The translations under genes were made by a program, and so were the position numbers. 64,000 nt of DNA from Chitinophagaceae bacterium (GTDB taxonomy: Bacteria; Bacteroidota; Bacteroidia; Chitinophagales; Chitinophagaceae): contig SCQT01000170.1 in NCBI GenBank assembly GCA_004322015.1, positions 1-64,000 of the forward strand, read 5' to 3'. The notes under the pieces are model-generated. The model was not told where the DNA came from and ran no database searches. It saw only the letters and a list, made by a program, of their open reading frames with translations. The number at the start of each line of letters is the position of its first letter. The stretch's first letter is position 1. This document shows, piece after piece, positions 43,074 through 53,530 of the stretch.

Positions 43074-45557
43074 ATGAAAGAGATCTATCCTATTGAAGGC
43101 ATGAGCTGCAAAGGCTGCAAGACATTAGTAGAAAAAGCGCTTAGTGAAGTAAACAGTGTGGGAAAAGCATCCGTTAATCTGTCAAAGGCAGAAGTAGTCA
43201 TAGAATCAGACAGAAAAATTCCCTTCGAAAATTTAGAAGTTGCCTTAAAAGGCTCACATTATACTATTTTACCCCCGGGAAAAGCTTCACACCATCATAC
43301 ACATCAACACAAACAAGTGGAAGAAGGTAATGGAATATTCTATTGTCCTATGCATTGTGAAGGTGATAAGACATACGATAAACCAGGAAGCTGCCCGATA
43401 TGCGGAATGGATCTGATTGAACAACCCTCCGTCAAAAAAATAATTCAATATACCTGTCCCATGCATCCGGAAATTATCCGCAATGAACCGGGTAGCTGTC
43501 CTATATGCGGAATGGACCTGGTCCCAATGGCTACGAATACAGCAGAAGAAGATTCAACATATAAAACACTATTGAAAAAATTTAAAATCGCGGTGGCCTT
43601 TACTCTTCCCATCTTTATCATAGGCATGTCTGAGATGATCCCAAACAATCCTTTATATACGATAATGGGTTTAAAATACTGGAACTGGGTAGAATTAATT
43701 TTATCTGTTCCGGTGGTTTTTTATGCAACCCGGATGTTTTTTGAAAGAGCCTGGAAGTCAGTCATTACCTGGCACCTGAATATGTTTACCCTTATTGGTA
43801 TAGGTTCCGGTGTGGCATGGTTTTTCAGCGTAGCCGCAGTTTTTTTCCCCGATATATTTCCGGATACATTCAAAACGCATCATGGGACGGTTTATGTTTA
43901 TTTTGAGGCAGCCACAGTTATTCTCACCTTGGTTTTATTAGGACAGCTTATGGAAGCCCGTGCCCATGGAAAAACCAATTCGGCCATCAAGGCCTTATTA
44001 AAATTAGCCCCGAATACGGCCACTAAGGTTTTAGATGATAAAGAACAACTGGTGTCAATAAATGAAATTCATCCGGGAAATTTGCTGCGGGTAAAGCCGG
44101 GTGAGAAAATACCCGTGGATGGCAGTATTAAAGAAGGCGAATCTTATATTGACGAATCTATGATAACGGGTGAACCTTCACCGGTCACTAAAAAGGCAGG
44201 CGATCCGGTAAAAGCAGGCACCATCAACGGAAATAAAACTTTTGTGATGAAAGCAGAAAAGGTGGGAGCAGAGACTTTACTTTCTCAAATCATTGAAATG
44301 GTGAATGCTGCCAGCCGCTCCAAAGCACCTGTACAAAAATTAGCAGATAAGATCTCAGGGTATTTTGTACCGATTGTCGTATTGATTGCCGCCATCACAT
44401 TCATTGTTTGGTCCGCTTTCGGCCCGGCTCCTTCACAGGTGTACGCCCTGGTAAATGCTATTGCCGTATTAATCATCGCCTGCCCCTGCGCATTAGGACT
44501 GGCAACTCCTATGGCGGTCATGGTAGGTGTAGGTAAAGGAGCCAGGTCGGGCGTGTTAATTAAAAATGCGGAAGCATTGGAAAAGATGAATGAGGTAAAT
44601 GTGGTGGTTATAGATAAAACCGGTACGGCTACAGAAGGAAAGCCATCGGTGGAAAAAATAATACCATTGCAGCCTGCTTATTCAGAAAAGGATATTTTAC
44701 AAAGAATCGTTTCTCTCAACAGCAGCAGTGAACATCCTTTAGCCCTGGCCACTCTGGAATATGGTAAAAAGAAAGATATACAATCCCTATCCGTTACTCA
44801 TTTTGAAGCAATCAGTGGAAAAGGAGTTACCGGCATTTTAGATAATAAAAAGCTGGCGTTAGGTAACGGCAAACTCATGGAGCAGGAAAAAGTTCATATA
44901 CCCGATGATATGGAGAAACAGGTAAGTCAGGAACAACAACAAGGCAAAACAATTTCCTATCTCGCTGAAGGGACTAATATTTTAGGATTTCTGGTCATTT
45001 CCGATAAAATAAAAGAAGGAGCCGAAGAGGCTATTCATCAACTACAACAGGAAGGATTAGAGGTTTGGATGTTTACAGGTGATCATCAGCATACAGCGAA
45101 AGCAGTCAGTGAGCAACTTGGGTTAAATGGCTATAAAGCCGGTATGCTGCCGGAAGATAAGTTAATTGAAATAAAAAAATTTCAGGCAGCCGGTAAAAAG
45201 GTAGCGATGGCAGGTGACGGCATCAATGATGCACCGGCTCTTTCTCAGGCAGATACCGGCATTGCGATGGGAACGGGAACTGATGTAGCCATTGAGAGCG
45301 CAAGCATCACCTTGATAAACGGAGATTTGAAAGGCATTGTCAAAGCCAGGTTGTTAAGCAAAAAAACAATGAAAAACATCCGGCAGAATCTCTGGTTCGC
45401 TTTAGGATATAACATCCTGGGAATACCCATTGCAGCAGGCGTTTTATATCCGTTGTCAGGACTGTTGCTTTCACCTATGATCGCCGCCTTAGCCATGAGT
45501 TTCAGCTCTGTATCGGTTATTAGCAATTCTTTAAGATTAAGGAATGCGCGTATTTGA
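43074..45557 (+). CDS. copA: Copper-exporting P1B-type ATPase
   Basis: Pumps Cu(I) out of the cytosol using ATP. About 827 residues from ATG 43074, chosen because the -7 box at 43049 lies inside the longer frame. Order: an HMA domain with GMSCKGC, a His-rich linker, two heavy-metal-binding finger domains (YCPMHCEG...CPICGMDL and TCPMHPE...CPICGMDLV), then eight membrane helices. Cu(I)-type signatures are present: CPC in [13 protein letters not shown] in LGYNILG and MxxSS in AMSFSS. The phosphorylation loop reads DKTGTATEG where most have [19 protein letters not shown] and SEHPLA complete the set. It is followed with overlap by a Cys/His-rich exported protein and then by a multicopper oxidase. 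Confidence 0.95.
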   Translation: MKEIYPIEGMSCKGCKTLVEKALSEVNSVGKASVNLSKAEVVIESDRKIPFENLEVALKGSHYTILPPGKASHHHTHQHKQVEEGNGIFYCPMHCEGDKTYDKPGSCPICGMDLIEQPSVKKIIQYTCPMHPEIIRNEPGSCPICGMDLVPMATNTAEEDSTYKTLLKKFKIAVAFTLPIFIIGMSEMIPNNPLYTIMGLKYWNWVELILSVPVVFYATRMFFERAWKSVITWHLNMFTLIGIGSGVAWFFSVAAVFFPDIFPDTFKTHHGTVYVYFEAATVILTLVLLGQLMEARAHGKTNSAIKALLKLAPNTATKVLDDKEQLVSINEIHPGNLLRVKPGEKIPVDGSIKEGESYIDESMITGEPSPVTKKAGDPVKAGTINGNKTFVMKAEKVGAETLLSQIIEMVNAASRSKAPVQKLADKISGYFVPIVVLIAAITFIVWSAFGPAPSQVYALVNAIAVLIIACPCALGLATPMAVMVGVGKGARSGVLIKNAEALEKMNEVNVVVIDKTGTATEGKPSVEKIIPLQPAYSEKDILQRIVSLNSSSEHPLALATLEYGKKKDIQSLSVTHFEAISGKGVTGILDNKKLALGNGKLMEQEKVHIPDDMEKQVSQEQQQGKTISYLAEGTNILGFLVISDKIKEGAEEAIHQLQQEGLEVWMFTGDHQHTAKAVSEQLGLNGYKAGMLPEDKLIEIKKFQAAGKKVAMAGDGINDAPALSQADTGIAMGTGTDVAIESASITLINGDLKGIVKARLLSKKTMKNIRQNLWFALGYNILGIPIAAGVLYPLSGLLLSPMIAALAMSFSSVSVISNSLRLRNARI

Positions 45558-45955
45558 TCCAAAAGAATATCTTTGCCATATTGAAGAACACGGTTATCAT
45601 ATTGTTTTTTTCTTTGGCAGGCATCCTCTTCGCGCCGAAAGCAGCCAGAGCCTGTTGTTGCGGGCATCATGCCATGAAGGAAATGGGATGCAAAAAGCAG
45701 ACTGTTATCTGCCGAAGTACAAACAACTCTTGTTGTAATATTCATGATACTGCTACGGCTCAGTATCCACAACATCATCCCCATGGCGGACAAGGGGCAT
45801 GCAATTGTTCTTCCAGTAATGTGAACGGAAACGTGACGAAAATCAGCCATCATCTTCCATTTGCCGGATTAAAAGAAGTATCCCTGTCTCCTTGTATCAT
45901 TTCATCTCTTTCTTCAGGATATTTTTCTTTATGGCGTCCCCCCAAGATAGCCTGA
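45554..45955 (+). CDS. Exported Cys/His-rich protein, putative copper binder
   Basis: 133 residues starting with TTG that overlaps the copA stop (TTGA), a common coupling. A clear export signal ([21 protein letters not shown]) is followed by clusters [19 protein letters not shown] and [13 protein letters not shown]: about ten Cys and several His in 60 residues, a metal-binding composition. The C-terminal part (from about 90) is ordinary. I do not recognise a family. By position between a Cu(I) pump and a multicopper oxidase it may carry copper in the periplasm or outer membrane (inference). Confidence 0.7.
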   Translation: MIQKNIFAILKNTVIILFFSLAGILFAPKAARACCCGHHAMKEMGCKKQTVICRSTNNSCCNIHDTATAQYPQHHPHGGQGACNCSSSNVNGNVTKISHHLPFAGLKEVSLSPCIISSLSSGYFSLWRPPKIA

Positions 45956-46088
45956 TCAATTCCCTGCTGAGCTATCAGTGTATCCATCATTAAGATATGG
46001 ATGATAAGTTCATTAAGTTTTCCTGTTTATTTATACAAAAACAGGCCGCAAACCGTTTCATTATCATAGTCAAAAAGTCAGGTAATCC

Positions 46089-48665
46089 ATGCATAATAAG
46101 CATATCAAATATATCATTGTATCGGCTATTATTTCCTTCTCAGTACAATCATCTTTTGGTCAATCCTTCAATCCTGGGAATAATAAAACCTACACTCCAT
46201 TCACTGCTTTCGCAGCACCGGTCGCAGATACCACGCCATTACACGCTCCTGCGGGAGGACCGATTTCTAATTTGGAGAAGGATATAATTACAAAATCCAT
46301 CAAAGGCGCCAATGAGGGGATCCACTTTCCTGTGGGAACACCCGCTATTAAAACAGTACGCTATGATCTGTCTATTACGGATACTATCGTGGACTATACC
46401 GGGAAAAAACGGCAAGCCATCGCTGTAAATGGAAGTATCCCCGCGCCCACTTTAGTTTTTACAGTGGGAGACACTGCATTGATATATGTCCATAACGAGG
46501 CTGAAGAACCAACTGCCATTCACTGGCATGGTGTATTTCTTCCCAACAGGATGGATGGAGTTGCCTGGCTTACGCAATTGCCCGTTCCGCCACACACTAC
46601 TTATATTTACAAATTTCCTGTATCACAATCCGGTACTTATTGGTACCATAGTCATTATGACCTGCAGGAACAGGTAGGTCTTTATGGCGCTTTGATTTTT
46701 AATAAAAGAACTGAACCGGATATTCCGACAATACCTATAGTATTAAGTGATTGGAGCAATACGAAGCCTAAAGAGATTAACCGCATGCTGCATACGGAAA
46801 GTGATTGGTTTGCCATTAAAAAACATTCCACACAAAGTTATTGGGAGGCATTGAAAGCAGGGAAATTAGGAGTAAAATTTGTCAATGAATGGAAACGAAT
46901 GAAGGCAATGGATGTAAGTGATGTATATTATCAAAAATTCTTACTGAATGGAAAAACATCCGAACAGTTTAAACGATTCAAAGCGGGGGATAGTGTCAGA
47001 TTACGCATTGTCAATGGCGAATCCTCCACTTATTTCTGGATTACCTACAGCATCGGCAAAATGACGGTGATAGCAAATGATGGAAACGATGTAAGGCCTG
47101 TACAGGTAAGCCGTTTTATTATAGCACCATCAGAGACGTATGACGTTATTGTAACTATACCGGAAAACATGCAATATGAGTTACTGGCTACTTCCGAGGA
47201 TAGAAGCGGTTATGCATCCTTATGGCTTGGCAACGGTATGAAAATGCCTGCACCCAAATTACCCAAACTAAATTATTTCTCCGGGATGAAAATGATGAAT
47301 GAAATGATGAAAATGAACGGCGATATGAAACCGATGGGAATGGATATGACTTTGCAGGAAATGGATATGAATGAAGTGATGTATCCGGAACTGAATCTCC
47401 CTTTTGAAACCCATGAACATCATCATGGACAAATGAATATGAATGATATGGACAACATGCCCATGCCGATGGAAGACAGCACCAAACGATCCAACCATTC
47501 TGAACAATCCAATCATCATAACCATTCATCTATTTATTCCTGTCCCATGCATCCCGAGGTTATTTTCGATAAACCGGGAAAGTGCCCGAAATGCGGAATG
47601 ACTTTAGTAAACAAAGAGGAAATGGACAATATGCAAATGACTTCTTCGGGAAACAATGCTATTACCACATTAAATTATGGAATGTTGGAATCTCTGGAGA
47701 AGACCACACTTCCGGCAGGTCCATGGAAAACCCTGCATTTTACATTGGAAGGGAATATGAACCGTTATGTGTGGACTATCAACAACAAAACTGTTTCAGA
47801 AAGTGATAAAATCTTAATTAAGCGCGGAGAAAACCTGCGTATTATTTTACATAACAACTCCATGATGCGCCATCCGATGCATTTGCATGGGCATGATTTC
47901 CGCCTGCTTAATCATTACGGAGAATATTCTCCCATGAAGAATGTAGTGGACATTTTACCTATGGAAACAGATACGCTGGAATTCCACGCTTCGGAAAGCG
48001 GAGATTGGTTTTTTCATTGTCACATTTTGTATCACATGATGAGCGGTATGGGCCGTATATTCAGTTACGAGGATAGTCCACCGAATCCTGAAATACCGAA
48101 TCCCAGAATGGCTTATCACATGCTGAAAATGGATGACCGTATGTTTTTTCTGACTGCCGAAAATGATTTTGCCACAAATGGAAACGACGGTTCGTTATTA
48201 TATGGCAATACACGCTGGGCATTCCAGGGTGAATGGCGATTGGGATATAATGCCACTTCCGGCTATGAAGTGGAAACCCATTTTGGCAGGTACTTAGGGA
48301 AAATGCAGTGGCTGTTTCCCTATATTGGTTTTGACTGGCGCTATAGAAAACACCACACTTTTGAAAAAACTCTTTTTGGGCAAACTGATACTAAAGATGA
48401 CCGGAAGGTTTTGCATGTTGGGGTTGAATATACCCTTCCCTGGCTGATCATTGCTGACGCCAGCGTGGATAATACGGGAAAGTTCAGAATACAACTAAGC
48501 CGGGATGATATTCCCTTAACTCCGAGGCTAAGAGCTTCGTTTATGGTGAATACGGACAGGGAGTATATGTACGGCGCTCGTTATATTCTAACGAAGAACT
48601 TAGCTTTATCAGGGCATTACGACAGTGATATGGGCTGGGGAGTGGGAGTTAGGGTGACGTATTAG
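46089..48665 (+). CDS. Multicopper oxidase (CopA/PcoA type) fused to CopB-like barrel
   Basis: 858 residues. Signal peptide (YIIVSAIISFSVQSSFGQ), three cupredoxin domains with the copper ligands HWHG, YWYHSHY, HPMHLHGHD and HCHILYHM, a Met/His-rich stretch (MKMMNEMMKMNGDMKPMGMD and on, about 398-475), a heavy-metal-binding finger (YSCPMHPEVIFDKPGKCPKC), and a C-terminal part of about 190 residues with alternating strands (WAFQGEWRLGYN, HVGVEYTLPWL) like the CopB outer-membrane barrel. It would oxidise Cu(I) to Cu(II) outside the cytosol. Follows the copA and Cys/His-rich genes, forming a copper-resistance island. Confidence 0.92.
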   Translation: MHNKHIKYIIVSAIISFSVQSSFGQSFNPGNNKTYTPFTAFAAPVADTTPLHAPAGGPISNLEKDIITKSIKGANEGIHFPVGTPAIKTVRYDLSITDTIVDYTGKKRQAIAVNGSIPAPTLVFTVGDTALIYVHNEAEEPTAIHWHGVFLPNRMDGVAWLTQLPVPPHTTYIYKFPVSQSGTYWYHSHYDLQEQVGLYGALIFNKRTEPDIPTIPIVLSDWSNTKPKEINRMLHTESDWFAIKKHSTQSYWEALKAGKLGVKFVNEWKRMKAMDVSDVYYQKFLLNGKTSEQFKRFKAGDSVRLRIVNGESSTYFWITYSIGKMTVIANDGNDVRPVQVSRFIIAPSETYDVIVTIPENMQYELLATSEDRSGYASLWLGNGMKMPAPKLPKLNYFSGMKMMNEMMKMNGDMKPMGMDMTLQEMDMNEVMYPELNLPFETHEHHHGQMNMNDMDNMPMPMEDSTKRSNHSEQSNHHNHSSIYSCPMHPEVIFDKPGKCPKCGMTLVNKEEMDNMQMTSSGNNAITTLNYGMLESLEKTTLPAGPWKTLHFTLEGNMNRYVWTINNKTVSESDKILIKRGENLRIILHNNSMMRHPMHLHGHDFRLLNHYGEYSPMKNVVDILPMETDTLEFHASESGDWFFHCHILYHMMSGMGRIFSYEDSPPNPEIPNPRMAYHMLKMDDRMFFLTAENDFATNGNDGSLLYGNTRWAFQGEWRLGYNATSGYEVETHFGRYLGKMQWLFPYIGFDWRYRKHHTFEKTLFGQTDTKDDRKVLHVGVEYTLPWLIIADASVDNTGKFRIQLSRDDIPLTPRLRASFMVNTDREYMYGARYILTKNLALSGHYDSDMGWGVGVRVTY

Positions 48666-48683
48666 AGGTCACTTTTCTATTCT

Positions 48684-49160
48684 CTACATCAATGCCCTGA
48701 CAAACCACCAGGCCAGCAATACGCACCAGATCAATCTGATGCCGATGCTCATCAGGAAACCGATGAATGAACCGACGGCTGCTTTCAGAGCCCGATCACT
48801 TTCTTTCGGGGCAGCCAACATTTCCCCGATAAAAGCGCCTGCCAACGGGCCAATAATAATTCCCCAGGGTCCGATAAAAAATCCGGCAATAATACCTATG
48901 GCTGCACCCCGCTGACCGGCTTTGGTCCCGCCGAATCTCTTAGTCGCCCAAACCGGCATAAAATAATCCAGCAGCATAATAAGGATAGTTATGGCGGCCG
49001 TCATGGTCAGCAACCTGCCGCTGACATGCGCATATTTTGAAAAATGCAATAGTAACAATCCCAACCAGGCAACGGGCGGCCCGGGTAATAACGGCAAAAT
49101 GCACCCGGCAATGCCGGCGAGCATTGCTAAAACGCCCAGGATAAGAAAGAAGATACTCAT
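48684..49160 (-). CDS. DUF456-family membrane protein
   Basis: 158 residues, four or five membrane helices, glycine-rich loops. GCILPLLPGPPVAWLGLLLL near the N-terminus and GAAIGIIAGFFIGPWGIIIG in the middle are typical of DUF456. Function unknown in the family. Convergent with the multicopper oxidase and alone on its strand. Confidence 0.88.
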   Translation of the reverse strand: MSIFFLILGVLAMLAGIAGCILPLLPGPPVAWLGLLLLHFSKYAHVSGRLLTMTAAITILIMLLDYFMPVWATKRFGGTKAGQRGAAIGIIAGFFIGPWGIIIGPLAGAFIGEMLAAPKESDRALKAAVGSFIGFLMSIGIRLIWCVLLAWWFVRALM

Positions 49161-49261
49161 ATATCAACGAATTGATAGTTCAAATTAATCAAAATTGTGG
49201 TTTCAATGAAACTATCATATTTAACTTACCCAAATTATGCAATAAACCATCGTGTAATAAC

Positions 49262-49294
49262 AAAAAAAACCCGCAGTCCTTCCGAACCGCGGGT
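49262..49294 (-). terminator. Rho-independent terminator of the leu operon
   Basis: On the minus strand: ACCCGCGGT, loop, ACTGCGGGT, then a run of eight T. It starts 24 bp after the leuA stop. Confidence 0.85.
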
Positions 49295-49318
49295 ACAACT
49301 AATGAATCGCCTCAAGAT

Positions 49319-50830
49319 TCAAAGTATCTTATTTAATGCATCTATATAAGCATGAATGGATGCATTCACAATATCCGTACTGTAACCAAAACCGTAACAG
49401 GATTTACCTTCATGTACGACACGCATATTCACTTTACTTACATCATCGCTTCCCCCATGCATGGCCTGGATATTAAATTCTTCTAACTTAATGGAGTTCC
49501 CTATAATTTTATGAATAGCTTCTATTGCCGCATTTACAGGACCGTTCCCCGATGCGCTGGCTTCTTTTTCTTCACCATTAATTTTTAACCTCACCGTAGC
49601 CATTGGGCGTAAAGGATCCCCGCAAACTACCTGAAGTAACTCTATTTTGATGCCTTTATCGTTTACATGTCCGCTGCTTTTATCATCTCCCATTAATATT
49701 TCCAAATCGTGATCATTCACTTCTTTAATCCGGTCCGCCATCTCCAGAAACTTAGTATAAACCTGATCCAAATTTAATTTATCTGCCTGATAGCCCAATC
49801 TCTCAAGCCGGTGCCTTAGCGCATGGCGTCCGCTACGCGCTGTCAGAATAATGGAGTGAGACGGAATCCCTATGTCTTCCGGATTCATGATTTGATAATT
49901 CTCTCTATTTTTAAGCACCCCATCCTGATGAATCCCCGAACTATGGGCAAAGGCATTCCTTCCCACGATTGCTTTGTTCGCCTGCACGGGCATACGCATG
50001 CGTTGAGCCACAAGCTTGCTTAAATTATAAAATCTTTTAGCATCAATATTCGTATTCAACCCGATAGTCTGAGCATGTACTTTCATAGTCATTACTACCT
50101 CTTCAATAGAAGTATTTCCTGCCCGTTCTCCAATGCCATTGATGGTTCCTTCTATCTGTCTTGCTCCCGCACGCAATCCTGCTATGGAATTAGCTGTGGC
50201 AAGTCCCAGATCATTATGACAATGCACGGAGATAATGGCTTTATCAATATTGGATACATGATTTACCAGATAACTGATCTTTTCGGCATACTGCTCAGGC
50301 AGGCAGTAACCGTTTGTATCCGGTATATTGACCACCGTTGCTCCGGCAGCGATCACGGCTTCAATCATTTTTGACAGGTATTCATTATCCGCCCTTCCCG
50401 CATCTTCTGCATAAAATTCAATATCCTCCACAAATTTCTTTGCATATTTTACCGCATCCACCGCCCTTGCCAATACATCTTCCCTTGTACTGTTGAATTT
50501 ATGTCGGATATGAATGTCTGAAGAACCAATGCCGGTATGGATACGTTTACGTTTCGCATATTGCAATGCCTCGGCGGCAGCATCAATATCTTTGTGATTT
50601 GCACGGGTAAGCGCACAAATCACCGGCTCGCTGACTGCTTTGGATATTTCCACGACACTTTTAAAATCACCCGGACTGGAAATGGGGAATCCCGCCTCGA
50701 TAATATCCACCCTTAACGCTTCAAGCTCTTTAGCTATCTCGATCTTTTCCACGGTCGTGAGCTGGCAACCGGGTACTTGTTCGCCATCACGAAGCGTAGT
50801 GTCAAAAACATAGACTCGGTTCTTATCCAT
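49319..50830 (-). CDS. leuA: 2-isopropylmalate synthase
   Basis: First committed step of leucine synthesis: acetyl-CoA plus 2-oxoisovalerate gives 2-isopropylmalate. 503 residues from ATG 50830 ([18 protein letters not shown], the family start; the upstream ATG at 50872 adds 14 residues unlike the family). HMGL-like barrel with [27 protein letters not shown] and GIGERAGN; C-terminal leucine-binding LeuA dimer domain (from about 385) with GNGPVNA, so feedback inhibition is likely. Last gene of the operon leuC-leuD-leuB-methyltransferase-leuA, followed by a terminator. Confidence 0.96.
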   Translation of the reverse strand: MDKNRVYVFDTTLRDGEQVPGCQLTTVEKIEIAKELEALRVDIIEAGFPISSPGDFKSVVEISKAVSEPVICALTRANHKDIDAAAEALQYAKRKRIHTGIGSSDIHIRHKFNSTREDVLARAVDAVKYAKKFVEDIEFYAEDAGRADNEYLSKMIEAVIAAGATVVNIPDTNGYCLPEQYAEKISYLVNHVSNIDKAIISVHCHNDLGLATANSIAGLRAGARQIEGTINGIGERAGNTSIEEVVMTMKVHAQTIGLNTNIDAKRFYNLSKLVAQRMRMPVQANKAIVGRNAFAHSSGIHQDGVLKNRENYQIMNPEDIGIPSHSIILTARSGRHALRHRLERLGYQADKLNLDQVYTKFLEMADRIKEVNDHDLEILMGDDKSSGHVNDKGIKIELLQVVCGDPLRPMATVRLKINGEEKEASASGNGPVNAAIEAIHKIIGNSIKLEEFNIQAMHGGSDDVSKVNMRVVHEGKSCYGFGYSTDIVNASIHAYIDALNKIL

Positions 50831-50897
50831 AATAACTCCTTTTAAATTGAAAATTGGATGTTGAATATTCATTATTCTTCATTCTTCATCCATAATT

Positions 50898-51659
50898 TTA
50901 TCTTCGTTCTTTTGTGGCCCAAAACCTCAATCGCTTATAATCTGCTATCCAAAAATCCTCTTGATACAAATCCTTTTTTAATTTATCCTGAACCTCATTC
51001 AGAATCTTTACTTTTTCAGTATCTTGAATTCCTCTAAAAAAAGCACTGCCAAACATTTCCAGCCAGTCCACAATCCCTTTTTCCAAACTTTGTAAAATGG
51101 TAGGCCGGTCATAACCTTCCATCAATCGTATTTCAAATCCATGTTGTTCTAACTTATCCGCATATTCTGCCACCGATGGAAAATACCAGTTTGATATATC
51201 CGCCTGATTTGTAAAGCCATGTTCTCTTAACGTGTTTTTTAACGTCGTTCTTATCTTTTCTACATTTCCTCTGGCGCCCAATTCCGCCACGAATCTTCCC
51301 CCTTGTTTTAAATGAGTATAAACATTTTGCAACACAGCATCCTGGTCTTTTATCCAATGCAATACCGCATTAGAAAAAACAGCATCAAATTTTTCATTCA
51401 ACTCAAAACGGCAAGCATCCGCACAAATAAACCTTATATCGGAAAATTTCTCCTTCGCTTTCCCTATCATGCTTTCCGAAGCATCAATTCCCGTCACCTC
51501 ACAACCCATCAAAAATAGCTGATGCGTCAAATCTCCTGTTCCGCAACCCATATCTAGGATTTTTTCTCCTGCTTTCGGATTCAAAATTTCAATCAATCCT
51601 CTTCCATACCTCGAAACAAATTCATGTTCATGATCATATAAGGTAGCATTCCATTCCAT
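50898..51659 (-). CDS. Class I SAM-dependent methyltransferase
   Basis: 253 residues. SAM-binding motif I in ILDMGCGTGDLTHQL, motif II GIDASESMI, then FDAVFSNAVLHWIKD. Overall resembles trans-aconitate 2-methyltransferase-like enzymes, but the substrate is not determined by this. It sits between leuB and leuA on the same strand, with about 67-80-bp gaps, so it is probably transcribed with the leucine genes. A link to the pathway (for instance repair of a by-product acid such as aconitate or isopropylmaleate) is speculation. Confidence 0.88.
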   Translation of the reverse strand: MEWNATLYDHEHEFVSRYGRGLIEILNPKAGEKILDMGCGTGDLTHQLFLMGCEVTGIDASESMIGKAKEKFSDIRFICADACRFELNEKFDAVFSNAVLHWIKDQDAVLQNVYTHLKQGGRFVAELGARGNVEKIRTTLKNTLREHGFTNQADISNWYFPSVAEYADKLEQHGFEIRLMEGYDRPTILQSLEKGIVDWLEMFGSAFFRGIQDTEKVKILNEVQDKLKKDLYQEDFWIADYKRLRFWATKERR

Positions 51660-51740
51660 TTTTTACAAACTGTTGAAAATTAAAATTAAATCGCAAACAA
51701 TTAAGCCATGAAATAATCAAACAGTGAAACAATTAAACAT

Positions 51741-52817
51741 TCAAACATTCAAACATTCAATCACCTTCTCTCCCATCCCATCCGTACCCAGCACAAATCT
51801 GTTTTCAATATGCTTATCTGCGATATCCATTGTACGATATCCTTGTTTCAATACTTTTTCCACTGACTTTATGATCCTTTCCGATATTTCTTTGAAACCA
51901 AAAGTAATATCCACTAATAAAGCTGCAGATAAAATACTCGCCAACGGATTCGCAATTCCCTTCCCTGCTATATCATGTGCGGCGCCATGGATCGGTTCGT
52001 AGAAGCCAATATGATCCCCCACGGATGCAGATGCGAGCATACCCATAGACCCTGAGATTTGTGACGCCTCGTCGGTCAGAATATCTCCGAATAAATTTCC
52101 CGTCAATACCACATCAAATCGCCTGGGGTCCTTGATCAGTTGCATGGCTGCATTATCAATGAACATATATTCCGTTTCCACTTCCGGAAAATCTTTTGCC
52201 ACTTCCTGCACTGTTTTTCTCCATAGTCTTGATGCCTCCAGCACATTCGCTTTATCCACCGAACATAATTTTTTTCTTCTGGTCATGGCTGCCTGGAAAG
52301 CTTTACGTGCAATTCTTTCCACTTCATACTGATGATAGATCATTAAATCAGACGCCCAGCTTCCGTCATCTCCCCTCTTCTTTTCCCCGAAATATACATC
52401 ACCGGTTAACTCTCTGAAAAATAAAATGTCCGCACCACTTAATATTTCAGGCTTGATGCTCGATGCGCTCAATAATTCATCAAATACTTTGACAGGGCGG
52501 AGATTAGCATACAAGCCCAGTTCTTTCCTTATTTTTAATAAACCCTGTTCCGGCCTCACTTTCAGTGTAGGATCATTATCGTACTTTGCATGTCCAATAG
52601 CTCCGAATAATATTGCATCACTATTTTTTGCTTTTGCTAACGTCTCATCCGGCAAGGGGCTCCCCGTTGCTTCTATGGCTGCATGCCCCATTAATGCTTC
52701 TTCAAACTGAAAATGATGCCCGCTATTCTCAGCGATCACTTCTAAAACTCTTTTTCCCCACTTTGTCACCTCCGAACCTATACCATCACCCGGAATAACT
52801 AGAATCTTTTTGTTCAT
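51741..52817 (-). CDS. leuB: 3-isopropylmalate dehydrogenase
   Basis: Oxidises and decarboxylates 3-isopropylmalate to 2-oxoisocaproate with NAD. 358 residues from ATG 52817 (MNKKILVIPGDGIGSEV, the standard start). Motifs: LRPEQGLLKIRKEL-like substrate region (RPEQGLLKIRKELGLYANLR), the metal-binding MFIDNAAMQLI and VLTGNLFGDILTDEASQ, and GSMGMLASAS. Spaced 54 bp after leuD with a small perfect hairpin between. Confidence 0.96.
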   Translation of the reverse strand: MNKKILVIPGDGIGSEVTKWGKRVLEVIAENSGHHFQFEEALMGHAAIEATGSPLPDETLAKAKNSDAILFGAIGHAKYDNDPTLKVRPEQGLLKIRKELGLYANLRPVKVFDELLSASSIKPEILSGADILFFRELTGDVYFGEKKRGDDGSWASDLMIYHQYEVERIARKAFQAAMTRRKKLCSVDKANVLEASRLWRKTVQEVAKDFPEVETEYMFIDNAAMQLIKDPRRFDVVLTGNLFGDILTDEASQISGSMGMLASASVGDHIGFYEPIHGAAHDIAGKGIANPLASILSAALLVDITFGFKEISERIIKSVEKVLKQGYRTMDIADKHIENRFVLGTDGMGEKVIECLNV

Positions 52818-52832
52818 TTGGCTCAATTTTTT

Positions 52833-52854
52833 GAAACGCATAGCCATGCGTTTC
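52833..52854. repeat. 9-bp perfect hairpin between leuD and leuB
   Basis: GAAACGCAT, loop AGCC, ATGCGTTTC. Lies 16 bp before the leuB ATG on the minus strand. Without a T-run it is not a terminator; possible mRNA stability element. Confidence 0.6.
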
Positions 52855-52871
52855 TTCGTTGGTAATGGTCA

Positions 52872-53465
52872 TTAATGGTTTATGGTTTCATATTCTTCAA
52901 TCTTATTTTTCAGGCTCAACAGATAATCTATATCATCATACCCATTTATCAGACATTCCTTTTTATAAGGATTGATCTCAAACTGCTCTGATTGTCCGCT
53001 TGATAAAATTTTAATTGTCTGTTCAAGCAGATCCACTTCCACTTCTATCTTTGGATTTTTTTGCACTTCATCAAAAATCTGTTCTAAAAACTTATCACTT
53101 ACTGTTACCGGCAGAATAAAATTATTCAGGGCATTATTTTTAAATATATCGGCGAAAAAACTGCTGACCACCACGCGAAATCCGTAATCCGCTAAAGCCC
53201 ACGCCGCATGCTCCCGGGAAGACCCACAACCGAAATTCTTTTCTGCCACCAATATTTCGCCCTTGTACAAGGGATTATTTAAAACGAAATCCTTCCTTGG
53301 CTTATTTTCATCATTATTTTCATAACGCCAATCACGGAAAAGATTTTTACCAAATCCCTCCCTTGTGGTAGCTTTCAGAAAACGCGCAGGAATAATTTGA
53401 TCCGTATCTATATTTTCAATAGACAATGGAACAACCGTAGATATTATTTTTTGAAATGTTTGCAT
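52872..53465 (-). CDS. leuD: 3-isopropylmalate dehydratase, small subunit
   Basis: Forms isopropylmalate isomerase with LeuC. 197 residues, family length. [13 protein letters not shown] near the N-terminus and [20 protein letters not shown] are diagnostic. Downstream of leuC with a 61-bp gap that holds a long palindrome. Confidence 0.96.
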   Translation of the reverse strand: MQTFQKIISTVVPLSIENIDTDQIIPARFLKATTREGFGKNLFRDWRYENNDENKPRKDFVLNNPLYKGEILVAEKNFGCGSSREHAAWALADYGFRVVVSSFFADIFKNNALNNFILPVTVSDKFLEQIFDEVQKNPKIEVEVDLLEQTIKILSSGQSEQFEINPYKKECLINGYDDIDYLLSLKNKIEEYETINH

Positions 53466-53502
53466 TATGTTTTAATTTATAATGTTTTAATTCATTCTAT
53501 CC

Positions 53503-53530
53503 GTAGAGACGCACGGCCGTGCGTCTCTAC
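53503..53530. repeat. 28-bp perfect palindrome at leuC 3' end
   Basis: Self-complementary with arm GTAGAGACGCACGG (53503-53516) and its exact complement up to 53530. The leuC stop codon TAG (53527-53529) lies inside it. Sequences of this type (TAGAGACGC...GCGTCTCTA) are widespread intergenic repeats in several bacterial phyla, as I recall. Confidence 0.85.

Noticed and set aside
45245-45853. 202-codon minus-strand frame
   Set aside because: Antisense to the copA end and the Cys/His-rich gene, both supported by motifs and signal peptide.
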